DNA of 61,805 nucleotides from Symploca sp. SIO2E9. Lineage in GTDB: Bacteria > Cyanobacteriota > Cyanobacteriia > Cyanobacteriales > Coleofasciculaceae. Position 1 is the stretch's first letter, and each line of letters starts with the position of its first letter. Positions 20,887 through 29,160 of this stretch are shown here, in pieces. Where the stretch lies: assembly GCA_010692645.1 (NCBI GenBank), contig JAAHGS010000028.1:1-61805 (forward strand), written 5' to 3'. The notes under the pieces were generated by a model. That model searched no databases, was not told the origin of the DNA, and saw only the letters and a list, made by a program, of their open reading frames with translations. The position numbers were made by a program, and so were the translations under genes.

Positions 20887-21633
20887 TTGGCAACAATTGA
20901 GTGTCGGAACCTAAATTTTCCTAACATCGAGGCAGTGATTTTTGATAAAGATGGTACCCTTGAAGACTCACAGGTCTGGTTGAGAGAACTAGGATACAAG
21001 CGAGTACGCATACTCGACGCCCAAATTCCAGGTATTGGAGAACCGCTGCTAATGGCTTTTGGGATCCAGGAGGATAGCCTAGAGCCGGCAGGTTTGATGG
21101 CTGTTGGTAGTCGCCGTGAAAATATAATTGCTGCTGCTGCCTATATTGCTGAGACGGGGAGAGGCTGGTTAGAATCACTAGGGATTGCCAAGAGTGCCTT
21201 TGAAGAGGCTGACCAATATTTCAAAGATGAAACTAGCACTTCACCGCTGTTTGCCGGTAGCTTAGAAGTACTCAAATTTCTTTCAGAAGCTGGCTTAAAA
21301 CTGGGAATTCTCTCTGCAGACTCCACCACTGCTGTGCAGGCATTTGTTCGTCGTCATCAACTTGAGCCTTACATTCAATTGCAGCAGGGAGTTGACGGAG
21401 ATGTTAGTAAGCCTGAGCCAGCACTATTTCTCCAAGCTTGCCAGACTCTAGGCGTTCAACCGCACTTAACTCTGATGGTAGGAGATTCTGTTGGTGATAT
21501 GGAAATGGGGCGTCAAGCAGGTGCTGCTGGTTGTATTGGTATTAGTTGGGGTAACTCAGAGGCAGCAGTAAATCTCAAAGGAGCAGATGTAGCGATTGCT
21601 CAACTTGATGAAATTCAAGTGCTTGATTCTTGA
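20887..21633 (+). CDS. HAD-superfamily hydrolase, phosphoglycolate-phosphatase type
   Basis: The frame starts with TTG at 20887, with AGGAG about 10 bases upstream and an in-frame stop just before it. The 248-aa protein has all HAD motifs: motif I FDKDGTLED (about 21, nucleophile and acid Asp), motif II ILSADS (about 141), motif III lysine in DVSKPEPALF, and motif IV MVGDSVGDMEMG (about 198). Residues 30-125 would be the cap domain, so it is a subfamily I enzyme. Phosphoglycolate or a sugar phosphate are plausible substrates, but none can be fixed from sequence. Confidence 0.8.
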   Translation: MATIECRNLNFPNIEAVIFDKDGTLEDSQVWLRELGYKRVRILDAQIPGIGEPLLMAFGIQEDSLEPAGLMAVGSRRENIIAAAAYIAETGRGWLESLGIAKSAFEEADQYFKDETSTSPLFAGSLEVLKFLSEAGLKLGILSADSTTAVQAFVRRHQLEPYIQLQQGVDGDVSKPEPALFLQACQTLGVQPHLTLMVGDSVGDMEMGRQAGAAGCIGISWGNSEAAVNLKGADVAIAQLDEIQVLDS

Positions 21634-21744
21634 TCACAGTGCAGTAGTTGCCCTCCAGAGGAGATAAAATTCCAGGGAGTAGCTTGTTCGCTGATTTCCG
21701 GAAGCAACTACAAAACGACTGTAATAATGAATGAATAGATTAAT

Positions 21745-21849
21745 GCAGCAGGGCAAAAATTTGTGGCTATCTTTCCCAATTAGTGGAGGCTCCCGGAGGT
21801 AAGTTAACGAGATTACTAGGAAGCTGGTTAGTTCTTTTCGCCCTGCTGC
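21745..21849. ncRNA. Structured intergenic element of unknown kind
   Basis: GCAGCAGGGC (21745-21754) and GCCCTGCTGC (21840-21849) are perfect ten-base complements enclosing 85 bases with further internal pairing potential (GGCTCCCGGAGG near 21788). The layout resembles a closed RNA or a small inverted-repeat element. I do not recognise it as a known riboswitch, 6S RNA or SRP RNA. The surrounding gap (21634-22035) has no gene. Confidence 0.4.
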
Positions 21850-22035
21850 ACTAGAGATTTGAGAGTTTTGCTGCTTAAATAATGATCGTTTACAAATTAT
21901 TTAGTAGTTATCGATATCTGTGCTTGTTAGGATTTGGCAATACTATCTAGTATCGGATATAACTGGAGTACCTAAAATAATTATCCTAAAAGCTACATCA
22001 GGACACCACCTTTTGACAAGGAGCCGACAATATCA

Positions 22036-23193
22036 ATGACTTCTACTGCTTTAAACAAGATAGAAACTTCAAAAAGAAAAAAAGTAGCTGTATATTACCA
22101 TGCCTTTATGGGAGGTGGTGCCGAGGCAGTGGCTTTATGGATGTTAGAGGCTTTGAAAGAAAACTATGATTTAACTCTGTTTACTATTGCTGATGTAGAT
22201 TTTGATAAACTCAATTCCATGTATGGAACTAATTTATCAAATAATTCGGTAAAAATCAATTGCCTAGCATCAAGTTTATGGAGACCATTATCTAATTTTT
22301 TGATTGCTAATAACAAAGTTATTAGAAAGCTATTTATACATATTTTAATTCGTCATTTTAAGTCTAAACAAGGTGATTACGATCTACTAGTGTCTGCTTA
22401 TAATGCCATGGATTTAGGCAGAATAGGTATTCAGTATATCCATTGGATTAAGGTCGTTGAAGGCAGTGCCTTTTACCATAAAGTTTCTAATTTTTCTGAA
22501 GAACTAGTTAGAAGCAATATTTCAGTTGCTAATTCTAAAATGGTTGCTGATGCTGCTAAACAAGTATACGGTAGCGATTCTACAGTGGTATATCCTCCAG
22601 TAGTTATTGATCTCCCGGATACATCTTGGGAACAAAAGGAAAATGCCTTTATTTGCAGCGGCAGGTTAACTAAAGCGAAACAACCTCATAAGGTGATTGA
22701 AATCTTGAGTCGGGTTCGGGAGAAAGGCTTTGATATTAAACTTTATATGACAGGAGGAGGTGGTGGTGCTGCTGCCTGGCAGTACAAGCAGCGTATCCAG
22801 CAAATGGTTGCAGAAAACTCTAATTGGATAACGCTCTATGAGAATCTTGCATATAAAGACTATATAAACGTGCTTGCTAAGTGCAAATACGGCATCCACT
22901 TTAAACAAGAACCCTTTGGTATATCGATTGCAGAAATGTTGAAAGCAGGAGCGCTACCCTTTGTCAGAAGTGGAGGTGGACAGGTTGAAATTGTTGGAGA
23001 ACATAACCAAGAGTTGTTCTTTGATAATGAGTCAGAGGCAGTAGCAAAAATAGTCGCGCTTCTTAGTGACTCTACCAAACAAGAAAAAATGATTGCTGCT
23101 CTTGATGAGCGAAAGAAATTGTTTTCTACAGAGAGATTCATGGCAGATTTCAATAAAGTAGTTGACCAATATTTTGAAAACTACAGTCATTAA
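22036..23193 (+). CDS. Glycosyltransferase family 4 (GT-B)
   Basis: This 385-aa protein has the GT-B fold of family GT4. The N-terminal acceptor domain has a glycine motif (YHAFMGGGAEAVALWML, about 20-36). The C-terminal donor domain has FICSGRLTKAKQPHKVIEIL (about 210), the TGGGGGA loop, and the EPFGISIAEML motif (about 300), holding the E-x7-E pair that contacts the nucleotide sugar. It has no membrane segment. It opens an AT-rich plus-strand run of surface-glycan genes to 28582; the sulfotransferase follows after 27 bases. Confidence 0.85.
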   Translation: MTSTALNKIETSKRKKVAVYYHAFMGGGAEAVALWMLEALKENYDLTLFTIADVDFDKLNSMYGTNLSNNSVKINCLASSLWRPLSNFLIANNKVIRKLFIHILIRHFKSKQGDYDLLVSAYNAMDLGRIGIQYIHWIKVVEGSAFYHKVSNFSEELVRSNISVANSKMVADAAKQVYGSDSTVVYPPVVIDLPDTSWEQKENAFICSGRLTKAKQPHKVIEILSRVREKGFDIKLYMTGGGGGAAAWQYKQRIQQMVAENSNWITLYENLAYKDYINVLAKCKYGIHFKQEPFGISIAEMLKAGALPFVRSGGGQVEIVGEHNQELFFDNESEAVAKIVALLSDSTKQEKMIAALDERKKLFSTERFMADFNKVVDQYFENYSH

Positions 23194-23220
23194 GTCAGAC
23201 CAAAAGTCTAAATGAGGTAA

Positions 23221-24042
23221 ATGATTATGCAACTGCAAGAAACTCTTAGAAAAGTTAAATCTGAAATAATTAACAATTATTACTCCTACAGAATCAATAC
23301 CACTAGCGACCCTTACAACATTCTCTTTAGAAGAGAGCCTTATAAAATCCTATTTATACTTGGACATATGCGAGCAGGCTCTTCGCTGCTTACGCATTTG
23401 TTAACTACAAATCCCGAAATTACGGGATTTGGCGAAACTCATCTTCAATACTCCTCAGATAAGGATTTTAAAAATCTAATTCTTAAGGTCTACTCCCGTG
23501 TGCGTGATCTAAACATGGATCATAAGTATGTTTTAGACAAAATTCTTCATAACAATAAGTTTACTGAAAGAGAAATTCCTGACTCTGAACAATTATATAC
23601 AATTTTTTTAGTAAGAGAACCGAAGAGGAGCATAGACAGTATTATTGGAATTAAGCCACATTGGAATCAGAAACAAGCTCTTGGTTACTATTCAAAGCGT
23701 TTGCTAATGCTTGAAAATTATGCTAAAGCAATCAATAGTAAAGAACGCAGTTTTTTTGTAACACATAATCAACTTCTGAATAACACTGAACTAGTCTTTG
23801 AATCACTTCAAAAGTTCCTGGAGGTAAAGCAACCTTTTTCAGAGCAATATGAAATTTCCAGTACTACGGGCAAGCGTGGTGTAGGTGACTGGGCAGGAAA
23901 TATAAAAGCTGGGCGTATTATTAGGAACTCTCAAAAAGTGGAATCTTCAATGCCTGATGAATTAATTGAGCAAGGCATACAAGCCTTTAATCAATGTTGC
24001 AATACCCTGTCAGAGTATTGCCAAACTATTGAAAGGCACTAA
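23221..24042 (+). CDS. Sulfotransferase family protein
   Basis: This 273-aa protein has the PAPS-binding loop ILGHMRAGSSLLTHLL (about residue 43; P-loop-like) followed by GFGETHL, and the 3'-phosphate motif IFLVREPKRSIDSIIG (about residue 130). This pattern fits the sulfotransferase superfamily. It is distinct in sequence from the other two in the window. It lies 27 bases after the GT4 gene and is probably co-transcribed, suggesting that both act on one glycan. A dispersed hairpin repeat (24043-24071) follows the stop immediately. Confidence 0.7.
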   Translation: MIMQLQETLRKVKSEIINNYYSYRINTTSDPYNILFRREPYKILFILGHMRAGSSLLTHLLTTNPEITGFGETHLQYSSDKDFKNLILKVYSRVRDLNMDHKYVLDKILHNNKFTEREIPDSEQLYTIFLVREPKRSIDSIIGIKPHWNQKQALGYYSKRLLMLENYAKAINSKERSFFVTHNQLLNNTELVFESLQKFLEVKQPFSEQYEISSTTGKRGVGDWAGNIKAGRIIRNSQKVESSMPDELIEQGIQAFNQCCNTLSEYCQTIERH

Positions 24043-24071
24043 GTTGTTGTGCATTAAAAATGCACAGCAGC
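24043..24071. repeat. Dispersed palindrome GTGCATT-AAA-AATGCAC, copy 1
   Basis: TTGTTGTGCATT, AAA, AATGCACAGCAG forms a strong hairpin right after a stop codon. A second copy with the same core lies at 36116-36144, also right after a gene. It may double as a terminator. Confidence 0.7.
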
Positions 24072-24175
24072 AAGGCAGAAGGGACAAAAGTTTCAGGTTT
24101 ATTTTCTTGATTTGATCAAAAGTCGTTTAGATGGGTGGCAGCTTAGACTTAACCTTATATTTGGAGAATAGCAAA

Positions 24176-26449
24176 ATGAATAACATTTTATTTGTATTTG
24201 AATTAATTAGTGTTTTTTCACTATTTATTACTACTTTCTTATTTTTAAACGTAAAGGCTGTATTTGCACATGCTCCCCATGATGATGTCGAGCATGTAGA
24301 AATCTCTCCCAGTTATGACCAAGACCAATTTTTATCTATTATTGTGAGGGGATGTTTGCTGAAATCAACCAATGGAGGTTCATCTTGGCAAAGAGTAGTG
24401 AGAGGTTTAGATAATCAAGATAGACTATCTTCTCTATCTATCTCTTCTCAGAATAATAAAATTATATTTTTATCCTCTCTTGGAGATGGCATATACAAGT
24501 CTCAAGATCAAGGAAACTCCTGGTCAAAAGTGAACAATGGTTTAGATAATCTCACTATCGATCTAATCTCTATTTCTCCTAATTGTTCTGATGTTGTATT
24601 AGCATCTGGAAAGGAAAAAGATCTCTATATAACTAAAAATGGTGGTGAAAATTGGAAGCAGGTTATAGGGGATAATAATAAAATTACAGCCATAGTCTTT
24701 TTACCTGATGATCAGATAGTTGTTGGTAATAATCAAGGTACTTTATTGATTTCTAAGGATGGAGGGAATACCTGGAAAGAAATTTTTACCCTTAAAGATA
24801 GCGGCATCATCACGGCAATAGTAATCTCTCCGAATTTTACTTCAGATAGTACCTGGCTTGTTGGTACTGAAAAGGGTGGTATTTTCAAAACTGTTGATCA
24901 GGGCAGCTCTTTTTCAGAATCAAATCAGGGCTTATCAGAAAAACTAATTAGAGATATTGTAGTTTATTCCCAAGATAAAAGTAATTTTACTATCTTTGTT
25001 TCTACCTGGAATGAAGGCGTTTTCTACTCAAATGATGCCGGAAATACCTGGCACAAAAAAGCTATTAAAGGTCTTACTAAAGATATTCAAGCCGATGACG
25101 ATAAATATCAGAGACCTCACTTTAGTGACCTGAGAATTTCCAATGCCTTTGTTAAAGATCAAACCCTCTTTTTAGGAGGATTTGATGGACTTTTTAAATC
25201 AACTGATGGGGGTAATGTTTGGATAGAAAAAGATACTCTGTCTGCAAAAATTATTACGACTGTAGCCCTATCGCCAGATTACAAAAATGATTCTACAGTT
25301 GCCATCGGTACCTATAAAAAAGGAGCTTATATCAGCAATGATCGAGGACTTTCCTGGAAACCTATCAACAAAGGTTTAAATGTCCCCCGTTACAAAAAAG
25401 AATTAACAAACCCTTTTATTATAGAGAAGCCCCGTTTCTATTCAGTTGTCTTTTCTCCAAATTATCCTAACGATAAGACCATATTTGCAACTTTAAGATA
25501 TAAATTTCTGAAATCTAAGGATGGAGGCAAGCATTGGCAAGATATTCCGCTCCCTAAGGTTGCTGGTTATTCTCTACGTGAGATTATTATGGTTGCTTCG
25601 CCAAGTATTGCAATTGATAATACGGTTTTCTTAGGAACTTATCAAGGTATTATTTATAGATCAACTGACAGAGGCGCAAAGTTCACGGTGGTTGGCAATG
25701 TAGGTCATAGCATCCGTTCTTTAGTCATATCACCAGAGTTTTTATCTGACAAAACCCTATATGCCGCAGGTTATAAAGGAGTATATAGGACGGTTGATCA
25801 AGGTGCTACCTGGGAATTTGTAGCCAACTGTCCTGTCTTGAGTGAGAAAAAGAATCTCCAATTAGCTATTTCACCTAACTATAAAGTTGATCGAACCCTG
25901 ATTGCTGGTACTGAAGGTGGTCTTTTTAAGACAATAGATGGAGGTGAAACTTGGCTAAAACTAGTAGTTTCCACTGATAGTGGAGATGGTTATATAACAG
26001 CTATTGCCATATCCCCCAATTACCAAAACGATCACTCCTTTATGGTTACAGTTAAAGGGTTAGGATTGTTTAAAACTGTTAACGATGGTCAAACCTTTAC
26101 TCCAATTGGAGAAAGTACTTTGATAAATAAAAATTATTCACTGTTGAAGATGGATAACGTTCCATCCACATCAATGCCCATTCAATTTTCTCCTGCTTAC
26201 ACCACTGATAATAGTATTTATGGCTATGGCTCCTGTGGAGCAAAACTGTTTAAATCAACAGATGGTGGTGATAACTGGGAAGTTATTGAAATTCCCTTAC
26301 AGGAAGATAAAATTGAAAAGGTAATGACCTCTGCCCGTATGGCAAATCTGTTTTTAACCATTTATCCTCAATTTAGAGTTGTAGTAGTGCTAGCATTTGC
26401 TTTAGTGATTTATCTGTTTTTAGGATATTTTGATTTCCATAAAGTATAA
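24176..26449 (+). CDS. Secreted BNR/propeller-repeat protein with C-terminal membrane anchor
   Basis: I chose the ATG at 24176 (GGAG ten bases upstream), not the one at 24131, because it puts a signal peptide at the N-terminus (hydrophobic core to about residue 29, then VKAVFAHAPHDD). The 757-aa protein holds 14 copies of a BNR/Asp-box-like repeat (KSTDGG..W, YKSQDQGNSW, FKTVDQG), spaced about 45 residues. Fourteen suits two seven-bladed propellers, as in GH74 enzymes. It ends with a membrane helix (VVVVLAFALVIYLFLG). It lies among sulfotransferases and glycosyltransferases, so a glycan-binding or processing role is possible. No catalytic residues are assigned. Confidence 0.7.
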   Translation: MNNILFVFELISVFSLFITTFLFLNVKAVFAHAPHDDVEHVEISPSYDQDQFLSIIVRGCLLKSTNGGSSWQRVVRGLDNQDRLSSLSISSQNNKIIFLSSLGDGIYKSQDQGNSWSKVNNGLDNLTIDLISISPNCSDVVLASGKEKDLYITKNGGENWKQVIGDNNKITAIVFLPDDQIVVGNNQGTLLISKDGGNTWKEIFTLKDSGIITAIVISPNFTSDSTWLVGTEKGGIFKTVDQGSSFSESNQGLSEKLIRDIVVYSQDKSNFTIFVSTWNEGVFYSNDAGNTWHKKAIKGLTKDIQADDDKYQRPHFSDLRISNAFVKDQTLFLGGFDGLFKSTDGGNVWIEKDTLSAKIITTVALSPDYKNDSTVAIGTYKKGAYISNDRGLSWKPINKGLNVPRYKKELTNPFIIEKPRFYSVVFSPNYPNDKTIFATLRYKFLKSKDGGKHWQDIPLPKVAGYSLREIIMVASPSIAIDNTVFLGTYQGIIYRSTDRGAKFTVVGNVGHSIRSLVISPEFLSDKTLYAAGYKGVYRTVDQGATWEFVANCPVLSEKKNLQLAISPNYKVDRTLIAGTEGGLFKTIDGGETWLKLVVSTDSGDGYITAIAISPNYQNDHSFMVTVKGLGLFKTVNDGQTFTPIGESTLINKNYSLLKMDNVPSTSMPIQFSPAYTTDNSIYGYGSCGAKLFKSTDGGDNWEVIEIPLQEDKIEKVMTSARMANLFLTIYPQFRVVVVLAFALVIYLFLGYFDFHKV

Positions 26450-26626
26450 AACTTGAGTTAAATCAAAACTCAAAGTCAATAGTCATTATTTACTATTGAT
26501 TACCGTTGTCCGACTAAAATTTTCAAATTCATGGGTGCTATCAATTTTATAGCTTTCCTGCTATTTATAGCACTACGCATTTAGGTTAGGAAATTTCTAA
26601 ATACTGAAACCCCTTGATAGACTGCT

Positions 26627-26656
26627 GTTCCCTGTTCCCTAGCGCGTAGCGCTATA
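26627..26656. repeat. GTTCCCTGTTCCCT plus AGCGCGTAGCGCTATA block
   Basis: This two-part repeat matches 2427-2455. Its GCGC/AGCGC-TATA end is also close to the end of the MITE at 27410-27511. It stands 30 bases before the start codon of the next gene. Confidence 0.6.
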
Positions 26657-26686
26657 CTTGTAAATCTCAAAGGATAAATTATAGCC

Positions 26687-27388
26687 ATGATCATCTCTCA
26701 CAAATACAAATATATTTTCTTGAAAACTACCAAAACAGCTGGCACGAGCATCGAAATTTCCCTTTCTAGGTTTTGCGGAAAAGATGATATTATAACTCCC
26801 ATCTCATCCAAGGATGAGGAAATTAGGAAAGAGTTAGGCGTATTTCCTCAAAATTGTATTTACACTCGTCCATTAGAATTGAAAGAATATAGACCTAAAC
26901 ATTTGCGCAGTTTAATTCTTGAAGGCAAGCAACCTCAGCTGGAAACTAAATTTTGGAATCATATGCCAGCAAGTAAAATCAGGAAAGCAATAGGTACAAA
27001 AATCTGGAATAGCTATTTTAAATTTTGTTTCGTCAGAAATCCATGGAATAGAGCAGTTTCCAGGTATTATTGGAATATTGAAAAGACAGGCAAGACAGAG
27101 TCACTAACCGAATCATTACAGCAGAATAATCCTAATTCCAATTTTTATATTTATGCCATTGATAACAAATTAGCTGTAGACTATGTTGGTAAACAAGAAA
27201 GTTTGATGGAAGATTTATGCTCTGTTTGTGATCGATTGGGCATTCCTTTTGACAAATGGCTGCCCAAGGCAAAAGGGGGGGCTCGCAAAGATAGAAGACA
27301 TTACTCTGAAATCTTAACTGAAGAACAGGCAAACTTTATCAGAGAAAAATGTGCAGCTGAAATTGAATGGTTTGGTTATGAATTTTAG
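26687..27388 (+). CDS. Sulfotransferase, carbohydrate type (Sulfotransfer_2-like)
   Basis: This 233-aa protein begins MIISHKYKYIFLKTTKTAG. KTTKTAGTS (about residues 13-21) is the 5'-phosphosulfate loop, and FCFVRNPWNRAVSRYYW (about residue 114) is the 3'-phosphate motif. That pairing is typical of carbohydrate sulfotransferases of the heparan/chondroitin type. There is no signal or membrane anchor, so it acts in the cytoplasm. This is the third sulfotransferase in the region and the most clearly carbohydrate-directed one. Confidence 0.8.
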   Translation: MIISHKYKYIFLKTTKTAGTSIEISLSRFCGKDDIITPISSKDEEIRKELGVFPQNCIYTRPLELKEYRPKHLRSLILEGKQPQLETKFWNHMPASKIRKAIGTKIWNSYFKFCFVRNPWNRAVSRYYWNIEKTGKTESLTESLQQNNPNSNFYIYAIDNKLAVDYVGKQESLMEDLCSVCDRLGIPFDKWLPKAKGGARKDRRHYSEILTEEQANFIREKCAAEIEWFGYEF

Positions 27389-27409
27389 TGATTTACTGTC
27401 ATAACAAGC

Positions 27410-27511
27410 TATAGCAGTGCGCTCTCGGCTATTTACAGTACAGATGTTCTAAGCAGTTGATAATCAAGCATCGATTTCTGATTTGTAAATACACCAGTGC
27501 GCAGCGCTATA
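27410..27511. mobile_element. MITE-like element, copy A
   Basis: About 102 bases with imperfect ends TATAGCAGTGCGC and GCGCAGCGCTATA. It is a near-copy (roughly 85 percent by eye) of 28692-28793 in the opposite orientation. The shared core includes GATGTTCT-type and TTTGTAAATACACCAG segments. It does not code. It lies in the 330-base gap 27389-27718, otherwise empty. Confidence 0.75.
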
Positions 27512-27718
27512 ATTTATGATTCAATAGCAAAACTTCTAGTACCGCTGTACTCTAAGTCAAAAACATGTACTTAGTAAAGCGAATGATAAAAAAAAGGAGC
27601 TAATAAGCTTTTTGCTGATTAGGAATAGTAGCTTTATTTATACCTTGCTGCACTAGTATAATAATTCATCAGCTATTGTCCGTTTTTAACATCTAACTGT
27701 CGGTATCTTAATCAACCT

Positions 27719-28582
27719 ATGAACTCAATAGTTAATTATCACGTTATTGATCAAAAAAATATAGGAGACATGTTATCTGCTCCTTCAAATTATTTTACCT
27801 TTCCTGGCTATAACCTAGAGAAAGCAGATATTCGAGAACCTGAAGCAACAACAAGAGGAAAACATATTATTGTTGGTGGTGGTGGGTTATTGTTTCCTAG
27901 ATTCTTGGATAATATTTCCGAACTTATTAAGATGAGAGAGGGAACAAAGATAATCGCCTGGGGAATTGGTCAGCAAATTTATGGTGGTTCTAAAGTAGAA
28001 GATATTCAAGCTTTTAATTACTCAGAATATTTAGATGAATTTGATTTAGTTGGCATCAGAGATTTTGGTTGTCAATACAATTGGGTTCCTTGTGCTAGTT
28101 GCATGCACCAATCCTTTGAGAAAAAACGAGAAATCAAGCATGAATTTGTCATATTTTCCCACAAGAAATTCCAATTGAAAATCGATAAATTTCCAAGGAT
28201 GACTAATGAAAGTCAGGATATAGAAAAAATTTTGGATTTCTTAGGATCAGGTGAAACTATCTTAACCAGTTCTTATCATGGTGCTTATTGGGGTACTTTA
28301 CTAGGAAGGAAAGTTTTGGCTTTTCCCTTTAGCAGTAAGTTTTATACCTTAAAGCATAAACCTGTAATTTATCCCGCTCCCAAGTGGAAACAGGCCAAGA
28401 TAAGATTTTCTTTGTTCAACAAGCTAATATATGAATTTCGCTATAAAAATAAATATCATTGTAACTCTGATGGCTGGCAGGATGCTCTAAAGGAATCGAA
28501 AGCTTATCCCGATAGCCTTCAAGAGAGCCGCATGTTGAATCAACAGTATTATTCTCAAATTTTACAGCTTATAGCCGAATAA
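27719..28582 (+). CDS. Polysaccharide pyruvyl transferase family protein
   Basis: Enzymes of this family (PF04230; CsaB-like) transfer pyruvate from PEP to sugars, giving negatively charged ketals on polysaccharides. This 287-aa protein shows the usual order: NYHVIDQKNIGDMLSA (about 6), HIIVGGGGLLFPRF (about 52), KIIAWGIGQQIYGG, LVGIRDFG (about 118), and the donor-site TILTSSYHGAYWGTLLGRKVLAFPF (about 180-204). It lies between two inverted copies of a MITE. It would add charge to the same glycan the sulfotransferases modify. Confidence 0.85.
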   Translation: MNSIVNYHVIDQKNIGDMLSAPSNYFTFPGYNLEKADIREPEATTRGKHIIVGGGGLLFPRFLDNISELIKMREGTKIIAWGIGQQIYGGSKVEDIQAFNYSEYLDEFDLVGIRDFGCQYNWVPCASCMHQSFEKKREIKHEFVIFSHKKFQLKIDKFPRMTNESQDIEKILDFLGSGETILTSSYHGAYWGTLLGRKVLAFPFSSKFYTLKHKPVIYPAPKWKQAKIRFSLFNKLIYEFRYKNKYHCNSDGWQDALKESKAYPDSLQESRMLNQQYYSQILQLIAE

Positions 28583-28636
28583 ATTTACAACTAATTGAGA
28601 GAGAGATAAAATTAACTTAATTATAATTTCCTGCTG

Positions 28637-28671
28637 TGGCTAATGTTTGGCTTAATTCCAAGCATTAGCCA
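28637..28671 (+). terminator. Hairpin after the pyruvyl transferase gene
   Basis: TGGCTAATGTTTGG (28637-28650) and CCAAGCATTAGCCA (28658-28671) pair at 13 of 14 positions around a seven-base loop, 54 bases past the stop. There is no T-run right after the stem (ACTCTT). Confidence 0.5.
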
Positions 28672-28691
28672 CTCTTAAGTGTTTGATGCAC

Positions 28692-28793
28692 TGTAGCGCT
28701 ACTCGCTGGTGTATTTACAAACCAGAAATCGAGCCTTGATTAGTAGTTGCTCAGAACATTTGTACTGCAAATAGACGAGAGCGCATTGCTATA
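28692..28793. mobile_element. MITE-like element, copy B (inverted)
   Basis: Read on the minus strand this matches 27410-27511 along its length, including the ends TATAGCAATGCGC and AGTAGCGCTACA. Together the two copies bracket the pyruvyl transferase gene as a long inverted repeat. Confidence 0.75.
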
Positions 28794-28815
28794 ACTTACC
28801 AAGTCAGATTCATTT

Positions 28816-29003
28816 GTACTAGAACTTACGCATCGTACATTAGTACTATAGGAGATTTGGTTATTTCAGTTATTGCTAGTGCCTGAGACAGCAAAAGCAG
28901 TGAGCAAATAAGGGTTAGTCGAAGCATGTGAAATGACCGAATCCCATGATACACATTATGGCTAATTTGTACAGTGCGTAACTCCTATGTACTTTGTGGA
29001 TAA
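28816..29003. mobile_element. MITE-like element with TTACGCA ends
   Basis: The left end GTACTAGAACTTACGCA and the right end TGCGTAACTCCTATGTAC are imperfect inverted repeats, extended inward by TACATTAG/CTAATTTGTA. The roughly 188 bases inside do not code. A single end of the same kind (GTGCGTAAGTCCTAT) occurs at 53863-53877, so this is a dispersed family. It fills part of the 578-base gap 28583-29160. Confidence 0.6.
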
Positions 29004-29160
29004 CTTGCAAAGTTCTCTGGGATTCTCAATTCTTTTTCTAACCTTCAGATGTATGGAGACTGTAGGAAAATTTAAGAGTTAGCTTGTCATTCGTAATTCC
29101 TAAGTAAGTCTTTGGTAACAGTAAAAGTAATCCAATTCAGAACTAAAGCCTACTAAATTG

